DNA from: Ephemerocybe angulata
Lineage: Eukaryota; Basidiomycota; Agaricomycetes; Agaricales; Psathyrellaceae
Length of the DNA stretch: 64,000 bases
Assembly (NCBI GenBank): GCA_013368325.1
Contig: JAACJK010000120.1
Coordinates: 62,001 to 126,000 of the forward strand
Reading direction: 5' to 3'
Below the pieces are notes generated by a model that did not search any database, had not been told where the DNA came from, and saw only the letters and a list, made by a program, of their open reading frames with translations. Numbering within the stretch: position 1 is the first letter of the stretch; each line of letters begins with the position of its first letter. Below, one piece after another: positions 1 to 11,269 of this stretch. The translations under genes and the position numbers were made by a program.

Positions 1-330
1 AACACCAACCATCGCAGACAGAACTTGAAGAACAGTGGAGCCTATCAGTTGAGTATATGTGGAGAACGGCGTCTAATGTGCGCAATCTATTGGGCGCGGG
101 TGAAATAGAAGAATGTACAGCTGTGAGCAGGTGGCTATGACCATACTGTGATTTACGCATCATCCCTGTACACATGAGATAGCGCCACCGCGAATTAAAT
201 TCACGCTGTGAAAACCAGGATGTAATGGTGGGAGAAGGTGTCAACGCATAAGCACGTTCCTTTTGCTATATAGCAAGGGGTCGCGATGTTAAGGCCCATC
301 ACACCTGCTCTTTATCACGACGTTTTGAGA
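1..330 (+). promoter_or_regulatory. 5' flank of TPR-CHAT gene 1
   Basis: No coding region is visible. A TATA-like stretch (CTATATAGC, near 266) is followed by GTCGCGATGTTAA. The same arrangement (GTATAAAAT, then GATCGTGATGTTAA) lies upstream of the family relic at 8.8 kb and of TPR-CHAT gene 2 near 32.35 kb. This is therefore the probable core promoter and leader of the gene. Confidence 0.45.
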
Positions 331-3300
331 ATGGGCCAGCTGATGTACGTCTGAATCGGCTACTGCTCTCTTCAAGGATTAAATCTAACATATCAATGGC
401 AGCTCGCTCGTCATTAATTACATCGATGTGGCCGGCCCGTTTAATAACCGCGGTGTTGATCAATTGGAGGCCTTTGAGCGGACGGGGGAACTCTCGGCCC
501 TCAACGAAGGCATTCTACTCTTTCGACAGGCGGCATATCTCACCCCTCATGGTCATGCTGAGATGCCTGGCCGACTCAACAACCTTGGAGGCTCGTTCAT
601 CCGCCGCTTTGAACGGACCGGAGAGCTCTCGGACATTTCGGACGCCATCGCTGTCCTCCAAACTGCTATAAATCTCACCCCTCAGGATCATGCGAATTTG
701 CCAATTATGCTCAGCAACCTTGGAGGTGCGCTCACCTGCTGCTTTATCCGAACCGGCGAGCTCTCGGCCATTTCGGATGCCATTACAATACAGCAGAAGG
801 CGGTAGACCTGACTCCCCAGGGCCATGCCGAGCTTCCGAGCCATCTCACCAACCTCGCAAATTCACTCACCCATCGCTTTGTGCAGACAGGGGAGTACTC
901 CGATATCGTGGATGCGATTGAAATCCAACAGAAAGCAGTAGATCTCACCCCTCAAAGCCATGCCAACCTGCCAGCGATGCTCAACATTCTCGGAGGATCG
1001 TACACCTACCGCTTTGAACGTACAGGAGAGCTCTCGGACATCGCGTATGCCATAGAGGTACGGCAAAGGGCAGTTGATCTCAGCCCAGAGGGTCATGCCA
1101 GTCTCCCGGACTATCTCAGCAACCTCGGAAATTCGCTGACCTGTCGCTTTGAGCGCGCGGGCGACCTTTCGGACATCGCCGATGCCATCGCATTACAGCA
1201 GAAAGGGGTGAACCTTACCTCTCAGGGTCATGCCAACCTCCCAGCGATGCTCGAAAACCTCGGAGGCTCGTTTAGCTGTCGCTTTGAACGGACGGGAGAG
1301 CTCTCGGACCTTGAAGAAGCCATCGCAGCCGAGCGAAAAGCGGTAGATCTGACTCCCCAGGGTCATGCCAACCTGCCTGGTCGACTCAGCAACCTCGGAT
1401 ACTCGCTCACCTGTCGCTTTGAGCGGACGGGCGAGCTCTTGGACATCACAGAGGCCATCGCGGTACGGCAGAAAGCGGTGCAGCTCGTACCTCAGAACCA
1501 CGCCAATTTACCGAGCTACCTCAACAATCTCGGGAACTCGTTCATCCGTCGATTTGAGCAGACCGGAGAGCTCGCGGACATCGCGAATGCCATCGCATTC
1601 CAGCGAGAAGCAGTAGACCGCACTCCCCAGGGCCATGCTGATCTTCCCGGCCGACTGAACAACCTCGGAGGCTCGTTCACCTGTCGTTTTCAGAGGACGG
1701 GCGAGGTCTCGGATATTGCAGATGCCATCGCGGTTGGGCAGAAGGCGGTAGATCTGACCCCTCAGGGTCATGCTGGTTTACCAGCCATGCTCGAGAGCCT
1801 GGGTGTCTCGTTCTATCATCTCTTTCTTTCGAGTGGCGAGCTTGGAGATCTGCACAAAACGTTATCATGTTACAAAGCCGCAGCCACCTCTACCGCTGGT
1901 CCTCCACGAACAAAGCTAAGTGCAGCTCGACGTTGGGCCCGCACCCTGATCCAACACCACTTACAATCACCCGACATTATAACGGCGTTCGACAGAGCAT
2001 TAGGGTTGCTTGCTATGATTGCAGGTCTTGAGCAGACAGTCAAAGGCCGGTATACCCAGCTTGGAAGTACGTGTGGCCTCGCCCTCGAGGCGGCTGCGGC
2101 TGCATGTGCCCTCGATCGAGCGGATAAGGCGATGGAGTGGCTCGAACAAGGTCGCTGCCTCGTCTGGAACCAACTGAACCAGCTACGCACTCCACTCGAC
2201 AACCTACGTATTCACGATGAAGATCTCGCACAGGATATCGCAAATGTCTCCAAGCAGCTCGAGCACATCGGATCATCTCGTGTACAATCGCGGGCCGACA
2301 TGTCGCTTTCACAGAAGATCTCTCTCGAGGACGAAGCTCGTGTGCATCTGGGTCTTGCAAAGAAGTGGGACGCTCTCCTCAGAAAGGCACGGGCCATACC
2401 TGGCTTCGAATCATTCCTCATGCCCTTGCCATGCTCTACCATCATGCAGCATCTCCCGAAATCAGGCCCTACCATAATCATCATCGTCGATCAACGTCGT
2501 TGTGATGCCCTTGCGCTCTTGACTGAGCTCGACGAGCCGCTCCACATACCCCTCCCCAACTTCTCGGTAGAGAAAGCCAGTACGTATCGCAGCATCCTCG
2601 ATTCTCAGTTGCGCGCTCGTCAACTTCGCGCTCGAGAAGTGGAAGTATTGGCATCCACTGAAAATGAGCTCCCCTTGAGAGCTATCAGGTCGGTTCCCGT
2701 TGGAAATCGCGGCGAAGATCCTCCTGTTCATCGGGTTCTTCGAGGCTTATGGGAAGAAGTAGTCAAACCAGTTCTGGACGCACTTGGCTTCTCGGTAAGT
2801 CTTTACTTTAAATACCACCTTCCAGTAGTCTGATGCTCTCTGTAGAGAATAGACCACACGGAAATTCCACCCAGGGTCTGGTGGTGCCCGACAGGCCCTC
2901 TGTCGTTCCTCCCCCTTCACGCAGCTGGGATATACCGGGGCTCAGACACTGTGAGCGCCTATGACTACGTGGTATCCTCATATACCCCCACCGTCAACGC
3001 TATCACGGATCGTGTCAAGAATCATGGTCCAGGTGACGACACGGCATCTGGACTGTTCTTGACCAGTCAGCCAAGTGTGAAGGGTGTTTCGCCTATTCCA
3101 GGAACGACGTCGGAGGTTCGCTCAATCTTCGAACAAGCTATTAACGCCGGTGTGAGGGTACAGAAGCTCGAGGGAGACGAGATGTCCGTCGCTGAGTGTA
3201 TCGTCCGCATGCAAGACTTCAGCAGTGTTCACCTCGCGTGTCACGGATCGCAGAACGCAGCTGAGCCACTCCAAAGTCGCTTCCTCTTCCATCAAGGCCC

Positions 3301-3673
3301 CTTGGAGCTCGGAATGATCCTGAAGTCGAACCTCAAGAACGCAGACCTCGCCTTCCTATCGGCGTGTCAAACCAGCACTGGGCAGGAGGATCTATCCGAC
3401 GAAGCCGTTCATCTCGCTGCTGGGATGCTCGCAGCGGGATATAGGCGGGTCATTGGGACGATGTGGTCGATCGGAGACGCCCCCGCGCAGCAGGTCGCCA
3501 CCACGTTTTACGAATATTTATTCAGTCGTCGGGATGAGACCGCTGGTGCAACCTTCGACGGGACTCTCTCTGCTGTCGCTTTACACCACGCCACGCAGCA
3601 GTTGCGCCTCGCTCTCGACAACTCAGAGCGGTCCTTACTTACCTGGATTCCTTTCGTCCATTTTGGCCTATAA
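331..3673 (+). CDS. TPR-CHAT protein 1 (caspase-like CHAT domain behind a repeat array)
   Basis: The model joins 331-344, 403-2794 and 2846-3673 (introns GTACGT..CAG and GTAAGT..TAG), giving 1077 residues in one frame. Ten 45-residue helical repeats of the type FERTGELSDIADAIAVQQKA run over about residues 29-478, followed by a diverged cap repeat. The last 350 or so residues are a CHAT domain with the expected His (VHLACHGS, about residue 935) and Cys (FLSACQTSTG, about residue 976). CHAT domains are caspase-like cysteine peptidases, and TPR-CHAT proteins are thought to be regulated proteases; the substrate is unknown. The long reading frame has no in-frame ATG upstream of codon 46 of its repeat part, so the 14-nt first exon is inferred from an ATG and donor that restore the frame. 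Compared with the paralogue at 32.6-36.6 kb, the N-terminal domain is missing. Family call is firm; the start is less certain. Confidence 0.82.
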
Positions 3674-3785
3674 TCCTTCGACTTCCACCCTATGTTTCAT
3701 CTTTTCTATGTTTCCTCAGCGTATCGTTTCCTCCCTTTGGCTCGCTTTCGTGTGCAGTCCCTTTCTGTAACTTCGTTTATATCAA

Positions 3786-5052
3786 TGGAGATCGATTCCC
3801 CGACCTTGACAAACGAGCTCTTCGACAGACGTCGAGACGCGCATCCTAGAGCCGGCGACCTCTCAGAGCTCTTCCACCCGAGACGCCTCGGAATCTCTCC
3901 ATCGAGGCGCTCGTCGAGGAACAGGCTCGAGACCAAGACATCTGAGTCGGAGCTACGGGAGCCTCACTCTCGACAAACGCGCAGTTCAACCTCGACGCTC
4001 ACCCTAGAAAACGCGGTCGCTTCGACCTCGGGACGTCCATCATCGCCAACGCCTCGGAACCGCATGCGATGTTTAGGTCGCGAGCATTCGCCATCCATCC
4101 TCTACCCTCCCCAATCCCACACTTCCCCTGTACGCCCCGCACATACCACATCCCTCGAACGAAAGATGCGTGCCGGCTAGGCGAGGCCCGATGCATTCAG
4201 GTACAACGGGCGAGAGGGGCTGGCCATGACACCCCTCACCTGTCATTCCTCCGGTCCCGCCCCACTTCCAACGCCTCCCAACTCCGCCGTCCCAATCCCG
4301 CTCCCAATCCTCCTTGCTTCCCACCCTGCGCACTCCGCACCCGTCGTCCTCCGCGTCTCGTACCCCAATAACCGAAACGGTAAACCCTGGTAAACCCCAC
4401 CTCCAGCTCCAACACAGGCGGATTGATTCCGTGATGGAGGTCGATCGAAACGGAGCGACGGTGGCACAGTATCGCCTGATTCGCGTTGCAGCCTGCGCGG
4501 GTTGCGAACTGTTGCGAACCCAAAGCCAAAGTGGGCACGACCGAGAGAGTGCGATCCGACCCCAACGCCCCAGTCGCTCATAAGTATCGACACCGATAGC
4601 GAAAGCACACGGAGCCCCTGTCTTCGGTACCAGAGACCCACCACATGCTATGCTCGGGCCCCCGTCTTCGCTATGCATCCAAGCTGACTGTTGGTCCCGA
4701 GGTGAGATCGCGAAGCCAAGGCGGGCGGGTACGCGCGCCCGAAAGATCGATCCTCTGAGTCCTGACCGTCGGGATGCGCCAGCGCCCAGCGTCCTCGGAC
4801 CTTGAAACCGTCAACCCAAAATGGAGCCCAGTGGGTGAGTCGGTCGGTCGGTACGCCAGCCATACCTCGAGCGTCGTCAGTTGTGTAGGCGATTTGCTCT
4901 AAGGCGTATCGAGGGGGAAAGGGCGGAAGGGAGGCATTCGAGTGCGAGCGAGGGCCGTCGACGTCGACGAAGAAGCAGAAAATCGTCTTGCCATCATCAC
5001 GTCGAAGCTGCAGCCAAACACGCGCCAAAGCGATGACTAACGCACCGAGCAT
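3786..5052. repeat. Dispersed repeat R, copy 1
   Basis: About 1.25 kb with clear but diverged copies in the same orientation at about 29.0-30.86 kb and 42.62-43.96 kb, and a short end fragment near 9.48-9.6 kb. Shared landmarks are an early stretch around GACAAACGAGCTCTTCGAC and a late stretch around AAGCAGAAAATCGT and GCCAAACACGCGCCAAA. Reading frames exist on both strands but are not conserved between copies, so it looks non-coding or decayed. No terminal repeats or target duplication were found; the class is unknown. Confidence 0.6.
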
Positions 5053-5270
5053 TCTCGTTCACCCCTCGTCCTCTTTCCTCCTTGTTATTGGCCACTAGTC
5101 AACGACAGGCACATCTACTTATACTTATTGATTGGGCAAGTCCGAGCACATAAAATCGGGTACATGGTGATATCGATACGAATGCCCATATAGACGAGCA
5201 GAGAGTGTATGAGGTAACTAAAGGGGCTCTATAGAGTGCCGCACAGCTCTAACGGAAGTCACGCAAACAT

Positions 5271-5720
5271 TCAACGGCGCTTGGGTCCTGGTGCGCCATG
5301 CGCCACCCTCCTATGCATGGTGAGCTATTGCGACAGAGATAATGTTAGTGGATAGGGTTACGGATGTCCTAACATGAAACGACTCACATCGGCAGGGAGG
5401 TTACCGACAAAATTACAGCCGGGAACCCTACAATGGAACTCCCCTCTGCGTGCCAGGCGGTCTTCGAGCTCATCGAGTAGGTCTCGGGTCGCGATATCTT
5501 CTAGTACCTCGCGACGCTCAAGCGTATAATCATCGAATCCTCGGGAGCTGAGATCGTCGACGTATTTCCTGGCCTCGTTCCTGTGCTGAAGAGGATTTTA
5601 GAGGGATGTGATCAGTATCAGGGGCCGGGCTAACCGGGAGCTGCGTACGTCGTGGTGCGCACTGGCGAAGGATGCCAGGGAGATTGCGATGGGGAGAATG
5701 GTAATCAAGGAAAGGCGCAT
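5271..5720 (-). CDS. Small secreted C2H2-like finger protein A1
   Basis: Three exons (5649-5720, 5388-5585, 5271-5324) encode 107 residues. Exon 1 is a 24-residue signal peptide ending SFASAHHD. Exon 2 carries a charged helical segment with repeated RE/DEL motifs (ARKYVDDL, TRDLLDELEDRLARR) and the Cys pair of a finger. Exon 3 supplies the His pair. Across the splice the finger reads C-x4-C-x12-H-x4-H, the classic C2H2 spacing, with the conserved Leu three residues before the first His. The GTGAGT donor is chosen because it restores this spacing and because the competing GTAAGT seen in copy B is GTAATT here. The RR before the finger could be a Kex2 site. No function is known to me; a secreted effector or peptide precursor is possible. 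Confidence 0.72.
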
Positions 5721-5797
5721 ATTGTGTGGGGTTTGTGGGAGCTATTGAGGGGAGGTACGAGTGTTGAGATATCGTTCTGCTGATTATTGAGCTACAA

Positions 5798-5805
5798 TTT
5801 ATATA
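5798..5805 (-). promoter_or_regulatory. TATA box of finger gene A1
   Basis: TATATAAA on the minus strand, about 80 bp before the ATG at 5720. The same element sits at the same distance before paralogue B1. Confidence 0.5.
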
Positions 5806-5899
5806 GATTGGTCATTTTTGTCCAGCATAGAGCATGTCCCCTTCAAAGACCAACTGGTAACTTGTTACAGCTCTGTCACATTGGGCAAGGGTCTTAGCC

Positions 5900-6590
5900 G
5901 CACGAACTAATTTAGTCACTCTTGAAATATTACGCATAAGCGCTCACAGTATGTAGACTATTATGTACAACTATCACTTTCAGGAGGATCACAACTTATA
6001 AATACTCAACTGGTGCTTGCGCGTTGCGTAATTACATTATGAAGATTCCGTCCGACAAAGATATCCACGCACTTCGTTACGCTCTCCCTCGGCCCGGTTC
6101 CGATTCATTCGGCCTGAATTGAGCCCGTGGTGTGGCATAGAACGCGCCAAGCTCAATGTGGAGTATTCTCGTCTGGAATTATCCTCTACAATGGTTACAG
6201 TGCTGGGCCACGTCTTTCACCTATGATCAATCAGGAGCTACTGATGTATACGCGTTGGTGGGTTAGGGGAGATACCGGCAATCCAGACAATGCATGCGGC
6301 TCAGTTTCGACACGAAATACGACTTCAGGTGCAAAATTCCAATATAAAACCAATATTTCTTTTGCGTTATTCTGCTGTAATGTAGCTAGCGGGAAGTCTT
6401 CAAAGGGTGCGTTGCCACCGGTCGGCTGGTACTGCGCATGAGCCGTCACGCACTGAAACGGCTACCCACCAATATCGTAAGCCATCGACTTCCTTCCCCG
6501 GTAGTGCGTAGAACATACTTACGTCTTGCCTCGGGCTGTCTGTTTTCCTTCTCTGTTACTGGTCGGATACAAATTCCGCACAGCTCAGAT
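5900..6590. other. Intergenic part of copy A, no gene seen
   Basis: The sequence matches about 11.0-11.27 kb plus 12.25-12.57 kb of copy B. At 6175-6185 it preserves the uninterrupted site (GGAATTATCC) into which an 8-bp-TSD element went in copy B. Short reading frames here are not conserved in copy B. Confidence 0.5.
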
Positions 6591-6595
6591 GTGAA

Positions 6596-6601
6596 TATAA
6601 A
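6596..6601 (+). promoter_or_regulatory. TATA box of finger gene A2
   Basis: TATAAA about 75 bp before the ATG at 6674, a spacing similar to the paralogues. Confidence 0.4.
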
Positions 6602-6673
6602 CTGAAGGTCCTGGTGCCAACTTACTCCCAGAAACATATCACCTTCCCCTCCAAGCGCCCCCACACTTACACA

Positions 6674-7152
6674 ATGCGAGTATCTCTCCCCACCCTTCTT
6701 TCCGTCGCCATCTCTTTGGTGTCGATTGCCAATGCCCATCAAGACGTAGGTCCCTCATTCGAGTCAAGCTGGCTCTGAGCGCTGATTCGAGACCAAAAAA
6801 CCTCCTCAGCAGACGCTTGAAGCTAGGGACTACGTTGACGAGCTGACCGCGCGAGAAGTTGCCTATACCGATCTCGAGCGCCGCGATCTCTTCGCCGACA
6901 TCTCAACCCGCGAGCTCGTCGACGAGCTCTCCGACCGCCTCGAGCGCCGTGGAAGATATTTCGTATGCAATGATTGCGGTCAGCAATGGTCTTCAAGGGT
7001 AAGTTTACCCCATTCGCAAACTGAAATTATTCAGTGCCATGATGTGGGGAGAATGGCAAACTGACGGATATTGCTACTAGTCGGATGGAGAACTTACCAG
7101 GTGTAAAAAGTCGAAGACGGGGAGGCATGAGGTTATCGAAGGGCGCTATTAA
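6674..7152 (+). CDS. Small secreted Cys/His finger protein A2
   Basis: Exons 6674-6745, 6810-6998 and 7081-7152 give 110 residues. Exon 1 is a signal peptide (MRVSLPTLLSVAISL.., ending IANAHQD) with a phase-0 intron after codon 24, exactly as in A1 and B1. Exon 2 reads ARDYVDELTAREVAY.., STRELVDELSDRLERR, then CNDCGQQW. Exon 3 adds LTRCKKSKTGRH. The finger is thus Cys-x2-Cys...Cys...His, a variant of the C2H2 layout in A1 with the first His replaced by Cys. RR precedes the finger. The gene lies on the opposite strand to A1 and its whole segment is absent from copy B. Function unknown. Confidence 0.7.
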
Positions 7153-7859
7153 GTCCGAGTCTACGTTGGCATGGGCCTCGGCGAACCTCCCCGTTATTGG
7201 AGTATCCTCTGGTTATTGCCAATTCGCATTCCACCTTCTTGATAACTGGCTTTTGGATTATCTATCTCGCAGTTGTACCTTGAAATCAAGGAACCCTTTA
7301 TTTGATCCACACCTTGTCAGTGGACCGAATTGGGAGCGGCATATACACCTCCCTCAAATGCTCACGCTCAGTCTTTATTATGCACGTCCCCTAAAAGGCT
7401 TTGTGAATATCTCTCTCTCTATATCTCACTGAGTAACTTCGCGAAATATAGATGTATACACCGAGGCATCGGGAGGATCAGTGGCTGAAAACTCTTGACC
7501 AGAACGCAAATAAGGGATAGACCGGCTCTGCATTAAGGAGAGGCGACTGGTGTGACACAGTGGCCATTTAAAGAAGAAAAAAAGAGATGTGAGGTCTCTT
7601 CGTCTCCTTTCAGAACACGAGACGCCACGTGCTTTCGACATCGATTCACACTGCGGTAAGTTAGTATCTACAGGGACTCGCATATGGGTAAGAGGCATAA
7701 CGGCTGGCGGAAGCACCACACAGCCCAGGGGCAGCACTGCAAATAAATGTTAGTTATTCGCCATAGACATGATCCCAAGCTCCTCGCTCTGTATAGCCTC
7801 GGGTAGAACTTCACGGTGTTTTGGGTCAAGGACCATCTCAGGGGTGTGGTGCCCACGCC

Positions 7860-9280
7860 ACATGTAGTGGTTTAAGCTTCTTCGCAGTGGGCTACACCAT
7901 CACCCACATGTTCCGTCAGGTGAAATAGACGCCCATAATACAGCAGTTTGGATTCTCTATTCTATCCGTGTCCGCCCTGCCTAGCTTCGCCCCACGAGAC
8001 GTGAAATTGATAACATATGTGATAGCGGAGGAGGCGTGGATAGATTTATTGGAGCTCAGTATTCATATGTCCTTCCCATTCCTTGCTTTCGAGCCATCAA
8101 TTTCAAGATACCAATCTCCGGGTCCTGGTCGTTCGACGGGCTCCAAAGACGGACCTAAGATAACGTACTATACTGCTTCACCCTTGCCACAGTCAAGTCT
8201 AGCACGCAAATGCATTAGCCCTTCGATAAACCAGACTGCCCATATTAGATAGATGCCCGTAATGTGACGTCCACAGAACTTGCACCGAACAAGAGATGTA
8301 TCATCTCGCACTGACCATTGTCCACTCTACGAGCAAACCTGCTGCACAGGTACCACCATCTGCACCATAAGCCCTACGTTTCCATTCGAGAACTACACTC
8401 CGTCGCATGCAGCGCCAATGATGACGAAGAAGGTGACCGACAAGCGACCGGTATGTTTGTGTTCACAGCGCAATCCCCGTCGCGAAGTATTTCCGAAACG
8501 AAGTTGGGCCCTACATCAATTGCGAAAAACTTTAGTATCCCTCAGAATAATACATACGAATGTTGTAGTGCTCTTTTTAGGGTCTAATTGAAGTGCTGTA
8601 TGCCCCTATTTCTGTCATTAATATATCACGACGAAGTCCCACCTACTCCGTCACATTAAATAGACGCCCGTTGCACAGCACTGGCCGTGCAGGCGGGATA
8701 ACAGCACTACGAATGGCATTCCAGGTCTGTTCACAAACCTGTGGTGCGTGTTCTGGCGCCCATACGCACATTCTTTCCAGCTTGGTATAAAATGTGGGAT
8801 CGTGATGTTAACGCCGGTTCGTACAAGGTGCGCGCAAATCAACGCATTCCACCTACTCTACATCTCCACATAAAGATTATGGGCCAGGAAAGCCATGTTC
8901 CAAAGCGTTATCAGGCACGTTGAGACTGGAAAACTGACATATATATCAACTACAGCTCGCTCGTCACTGACGCCGCACTTGGAAGGAGGTGAACTGCATC
9001 CAATGTCAATAGACGCCATCATGAAGATAACCAGACCAACCAGCCGGTATCTTAAGACAGGTAATGCATATCCAATGGCGAACGGTCGGTTGTCTCGCAC
9101 GTTACTCGTCTAATCCGATTTTACTAGATATTATCTTCGAATGTACAAACACTCACGAAGGTGGCATGTACTTAGTAGATCTCTAGGTAATGGAGACTCA
9201 GGGCTCAGGGCAGCGAAGCTATACCCGCTCACCAATGCTTTCCCTGGGCGCTGGGAAGTCAATAAAACAGATGAACGAAT
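7860..9280 (+). pseudogene. Relic of a TPR-CHAT 5' region
   Basis: The block matches the 5' flank and first exons of TPR-CHAT gene 2 (31.1-32.85 kb): GTATAAAATGTGGGATCGTG near 8786, a leader, an ATG near 9021, a donor GTAATGC, an acceptor TTTTACTAG and the coding stretch IIFECTNTHE. That frame then meets a TAG after LVDL near 9185, and no repeat or CHAT sequence follows. It is a decayed copy of the family's N-terminal part. The same region recurs in copy B at 14.28-15.1 kb, cut by the copia element. Confidence 0.6.
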
Positions 9281-9299
9281 AATAGATGGTCATTCGATG

Positions 9300-10260
9300 T
9301 ACGCTAGACTATCTTAAATACAAGTAGTCTAGATACGAGTGAAATAAACAAATAAATAAAGGCGTATGGAACGTTGGAACGCGTACAGCCAAACGGATGT
9401 ACGGACACAAAGAATAATCCAGTCGTGTGGCTACGAGATAAAGAATGGAAGAAGTGAAATCTTGAGGCGGCTGTCGTCGAGTATGCCATCGGGAGGAGGA
9501 TACGGTACGTAGACGACAAAGCAGAAAATCGTGCATCATCAGGTCAAAGCTTCAGCCAAACACGCGCCAAATCGATGAGATTGTAGAGACCTGGTGTTGT
9601 CCCCTACGGCTCTGCTGTTCACGGCGTACGCCCACACAGGCCGCTGTACGGTCGTACCAAGTGCGCTGAGGGTCTGTGCGGCCGAAAAATTTCAATTGCC
9701 CGAAAATTACAAAGGGGACGCGTGACTCGGCCGGCCGTCATTTGATGGCATCACACCGCCGGAGGGATAGGCGCTGGTTCCACCAACATCCCTGTGTAGT
9801 GTACCACTATCTATGAAATATGACGACGTCTGGGATATTTGCCCTGCGTGAGGCGGGCCCAGAGAAACTCCACGACTACCTCGGCCACCCTGGGATAGAC
9901 CTCCAACAACCCGGAGGACTGCGGTCCAAAGGGGTGGGTGGAAAAATCGCCCTTGGTCCCGGGGTAGTTCCGGAGCGGCAGGAGTTTAGGGAGTTTCTCT
10001 CCGTAAGCCGCTCTGGGGGTTGGTGTCAGTTAATGGCGTGCCGACCTTGGAACACACACACACACTAGTAACGCAGCGAGTGTCCTTCACGCTGTTTCCT
10101 CCTTGTTATTGGCCACCAGTTGACGGCAGCCCATATACTGTTCGGCTGAGCTTCATTCCTTCCCCGCCTCTCGTTCGGGCCAGTCCGAGCACGTAAATAA
10201 TAAAATCAGGTATATGGCGATATCGATACGAACAAGATACGAAAGCCCGTGGTGCTTAGC
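9300..10260. other. Intergenic, no gene seen
   Basis: Only a short fragment of dispersed repeat R (about 9480-9600) and a CA run near 10058 stand out. No reading frame has family features. Confidence 0.4.
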
Positions 10261-10343
10261 ACATATACGAGCAGAGAGTGTCTGAGGTAACTAAAGGGTC
10301 TCTATAGAGTGCCGCACAGCTCCAGCGGAGGTCATGCAAAGAT

Positions 10344-10806
10344 TCAACGGCCCCCAGAATTGGGTTTTGGTGCGTTGTGCGTCTCCCTCCTATGCCTGGT
10401 GAGCTATTGCGACAGAGATAATGTTAGTGGATTGGGTTACCGCTGTCCTAACATTAAAACGACTCACATCATCGTACTGGTAACAGACAAACTTACAGCT
10501 GGGAACGTGACAGTAGTGCTTTCTGCTTCTGCGCGCCAGGCGGTCTTCGAGCTCGTCGACGAGGTCTCGGATCGCGATGTCGTCCAGTATCTCGCGACGC
10601 TCAAGCGTATAACCATCGAATCCTCGGGAGCTGAGATCGTCGACGTATTGCCTGGCCTCGTTAGTGTGCTGAAGAGGTTTTTGGAGGGGTGTGATCACTA
10701 TCAGAGGAGAGAGTCGTCAGAGGGAGCTGCGTACGTCGTGGTGGGCACTGGCGAAGGATGCCAGGGAGATTGCGATGGGGAGAAGGGTAATTAAAGAAAC
10801 GCGCAT
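10344..10806 (-). CDS. Small secreted C2H2-like finger protein B1
   Basis: Exons 10735-10806, 10468-10668 and 10344-10403 encode 110 residues, closely matching A1 in copy A. Signal peptide MRVSLITLLPIAISL.. (24 residues), helical segment with ARQYVDDL, LERREILDD, RDLVDELEDRLARR, then the finger CHVPSCKFVCYQYDD joined to LTRHRRETH. After splicing it is C-x4-C-x12-H-x4-H with Leu three before the first His. The second intron (GTGAGT..ATAG, 64 nt) divides the finger between the Cys and His pairs. RR lies just before the finger. Role unknown; secretion is predicted from the signal peptide only. Confidence 0.74.
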
Positions 10807-10882
10807 GTTGTATATGGGTTTGTGGGAGCTCTGGAAGGGAGGTATCGGTGTTGATATCGTTCTGCTGATTATTTGGTTACAA

Positions 10883-10890
10883 TTTATATA
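10883..10890 (-). promoter_or_regulatory. TATA box of finger gene B1
   Basis: TATATAAA on the minus strand about 80 bp before the ATG at 10806, conserved with the A1 promoter. Confidence 0.5.
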
Positions 10891-11269
10891 CATGGATCGT
10901 TTATTTTTGTCCGTTATAGAGCACGCTTCCTTCAACGACCAACTGGCAACTTATTACAACTCTGTCACATTGGGCAAGGGCCAGTTGCGGATGTACATAG
11001 CTAATTCAGTCCCTCTGAAACGCATAAGCTCTCACTGTATGTAGAGTGTTATGTACAACGATCATTTGGTTCGCAGTGGCCAAGGCTTTTAGGTGTACGC
11101 GTTGCGCGCGCGTTGCGTAGTTATATTATGAAGATTCCGTCAGATAAAGATATCCACACAGTTCGTTACACTCTCCCAGGGCCCGGTTCCGACTCATTCG
11201 GCCTGTATTGAGCCCGTGGTGGCATAGAACGCGCCAAGATCAATGTGGAGTATTCTCGTCTGGAATTAT

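Larger units (their letters stand above)
5200..9280. repeat. Segmental duplication, copy A
   Basis: This stretch matches about 10260-15100 (copy B) in order and orientation, starting around CTCTATAGAGTGCCGCACAG at 5228 and 10291. Within it are a minus-strand secreted finger protein (5271-5720), a second one only in this copy (6674-7152), and a relic of a TPR-CHAT 5' region (8.6-9.25 kb). Copy B differs by three insertions and by lacking about 0.8 kb (6.51-7.33 kb here). The distal part also matches 31.1-32.9 kb. Confidence 0.75.

Noticed and set aside
4073..4678. 201-codon minus-strand frame in repeat R copy 1
   Set aside because: The frame is not kept in repeat copies 2 and 3, and composition is GC-rich with no domain.
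10498..10503. GTAAGT-like donor just after the Cys pair in finger gene B1
   Set aside because: The site is not conserved in A1 (GTAATT), while the GTGAGT donor downstream is conserved and restores exact C2H2 spacing.
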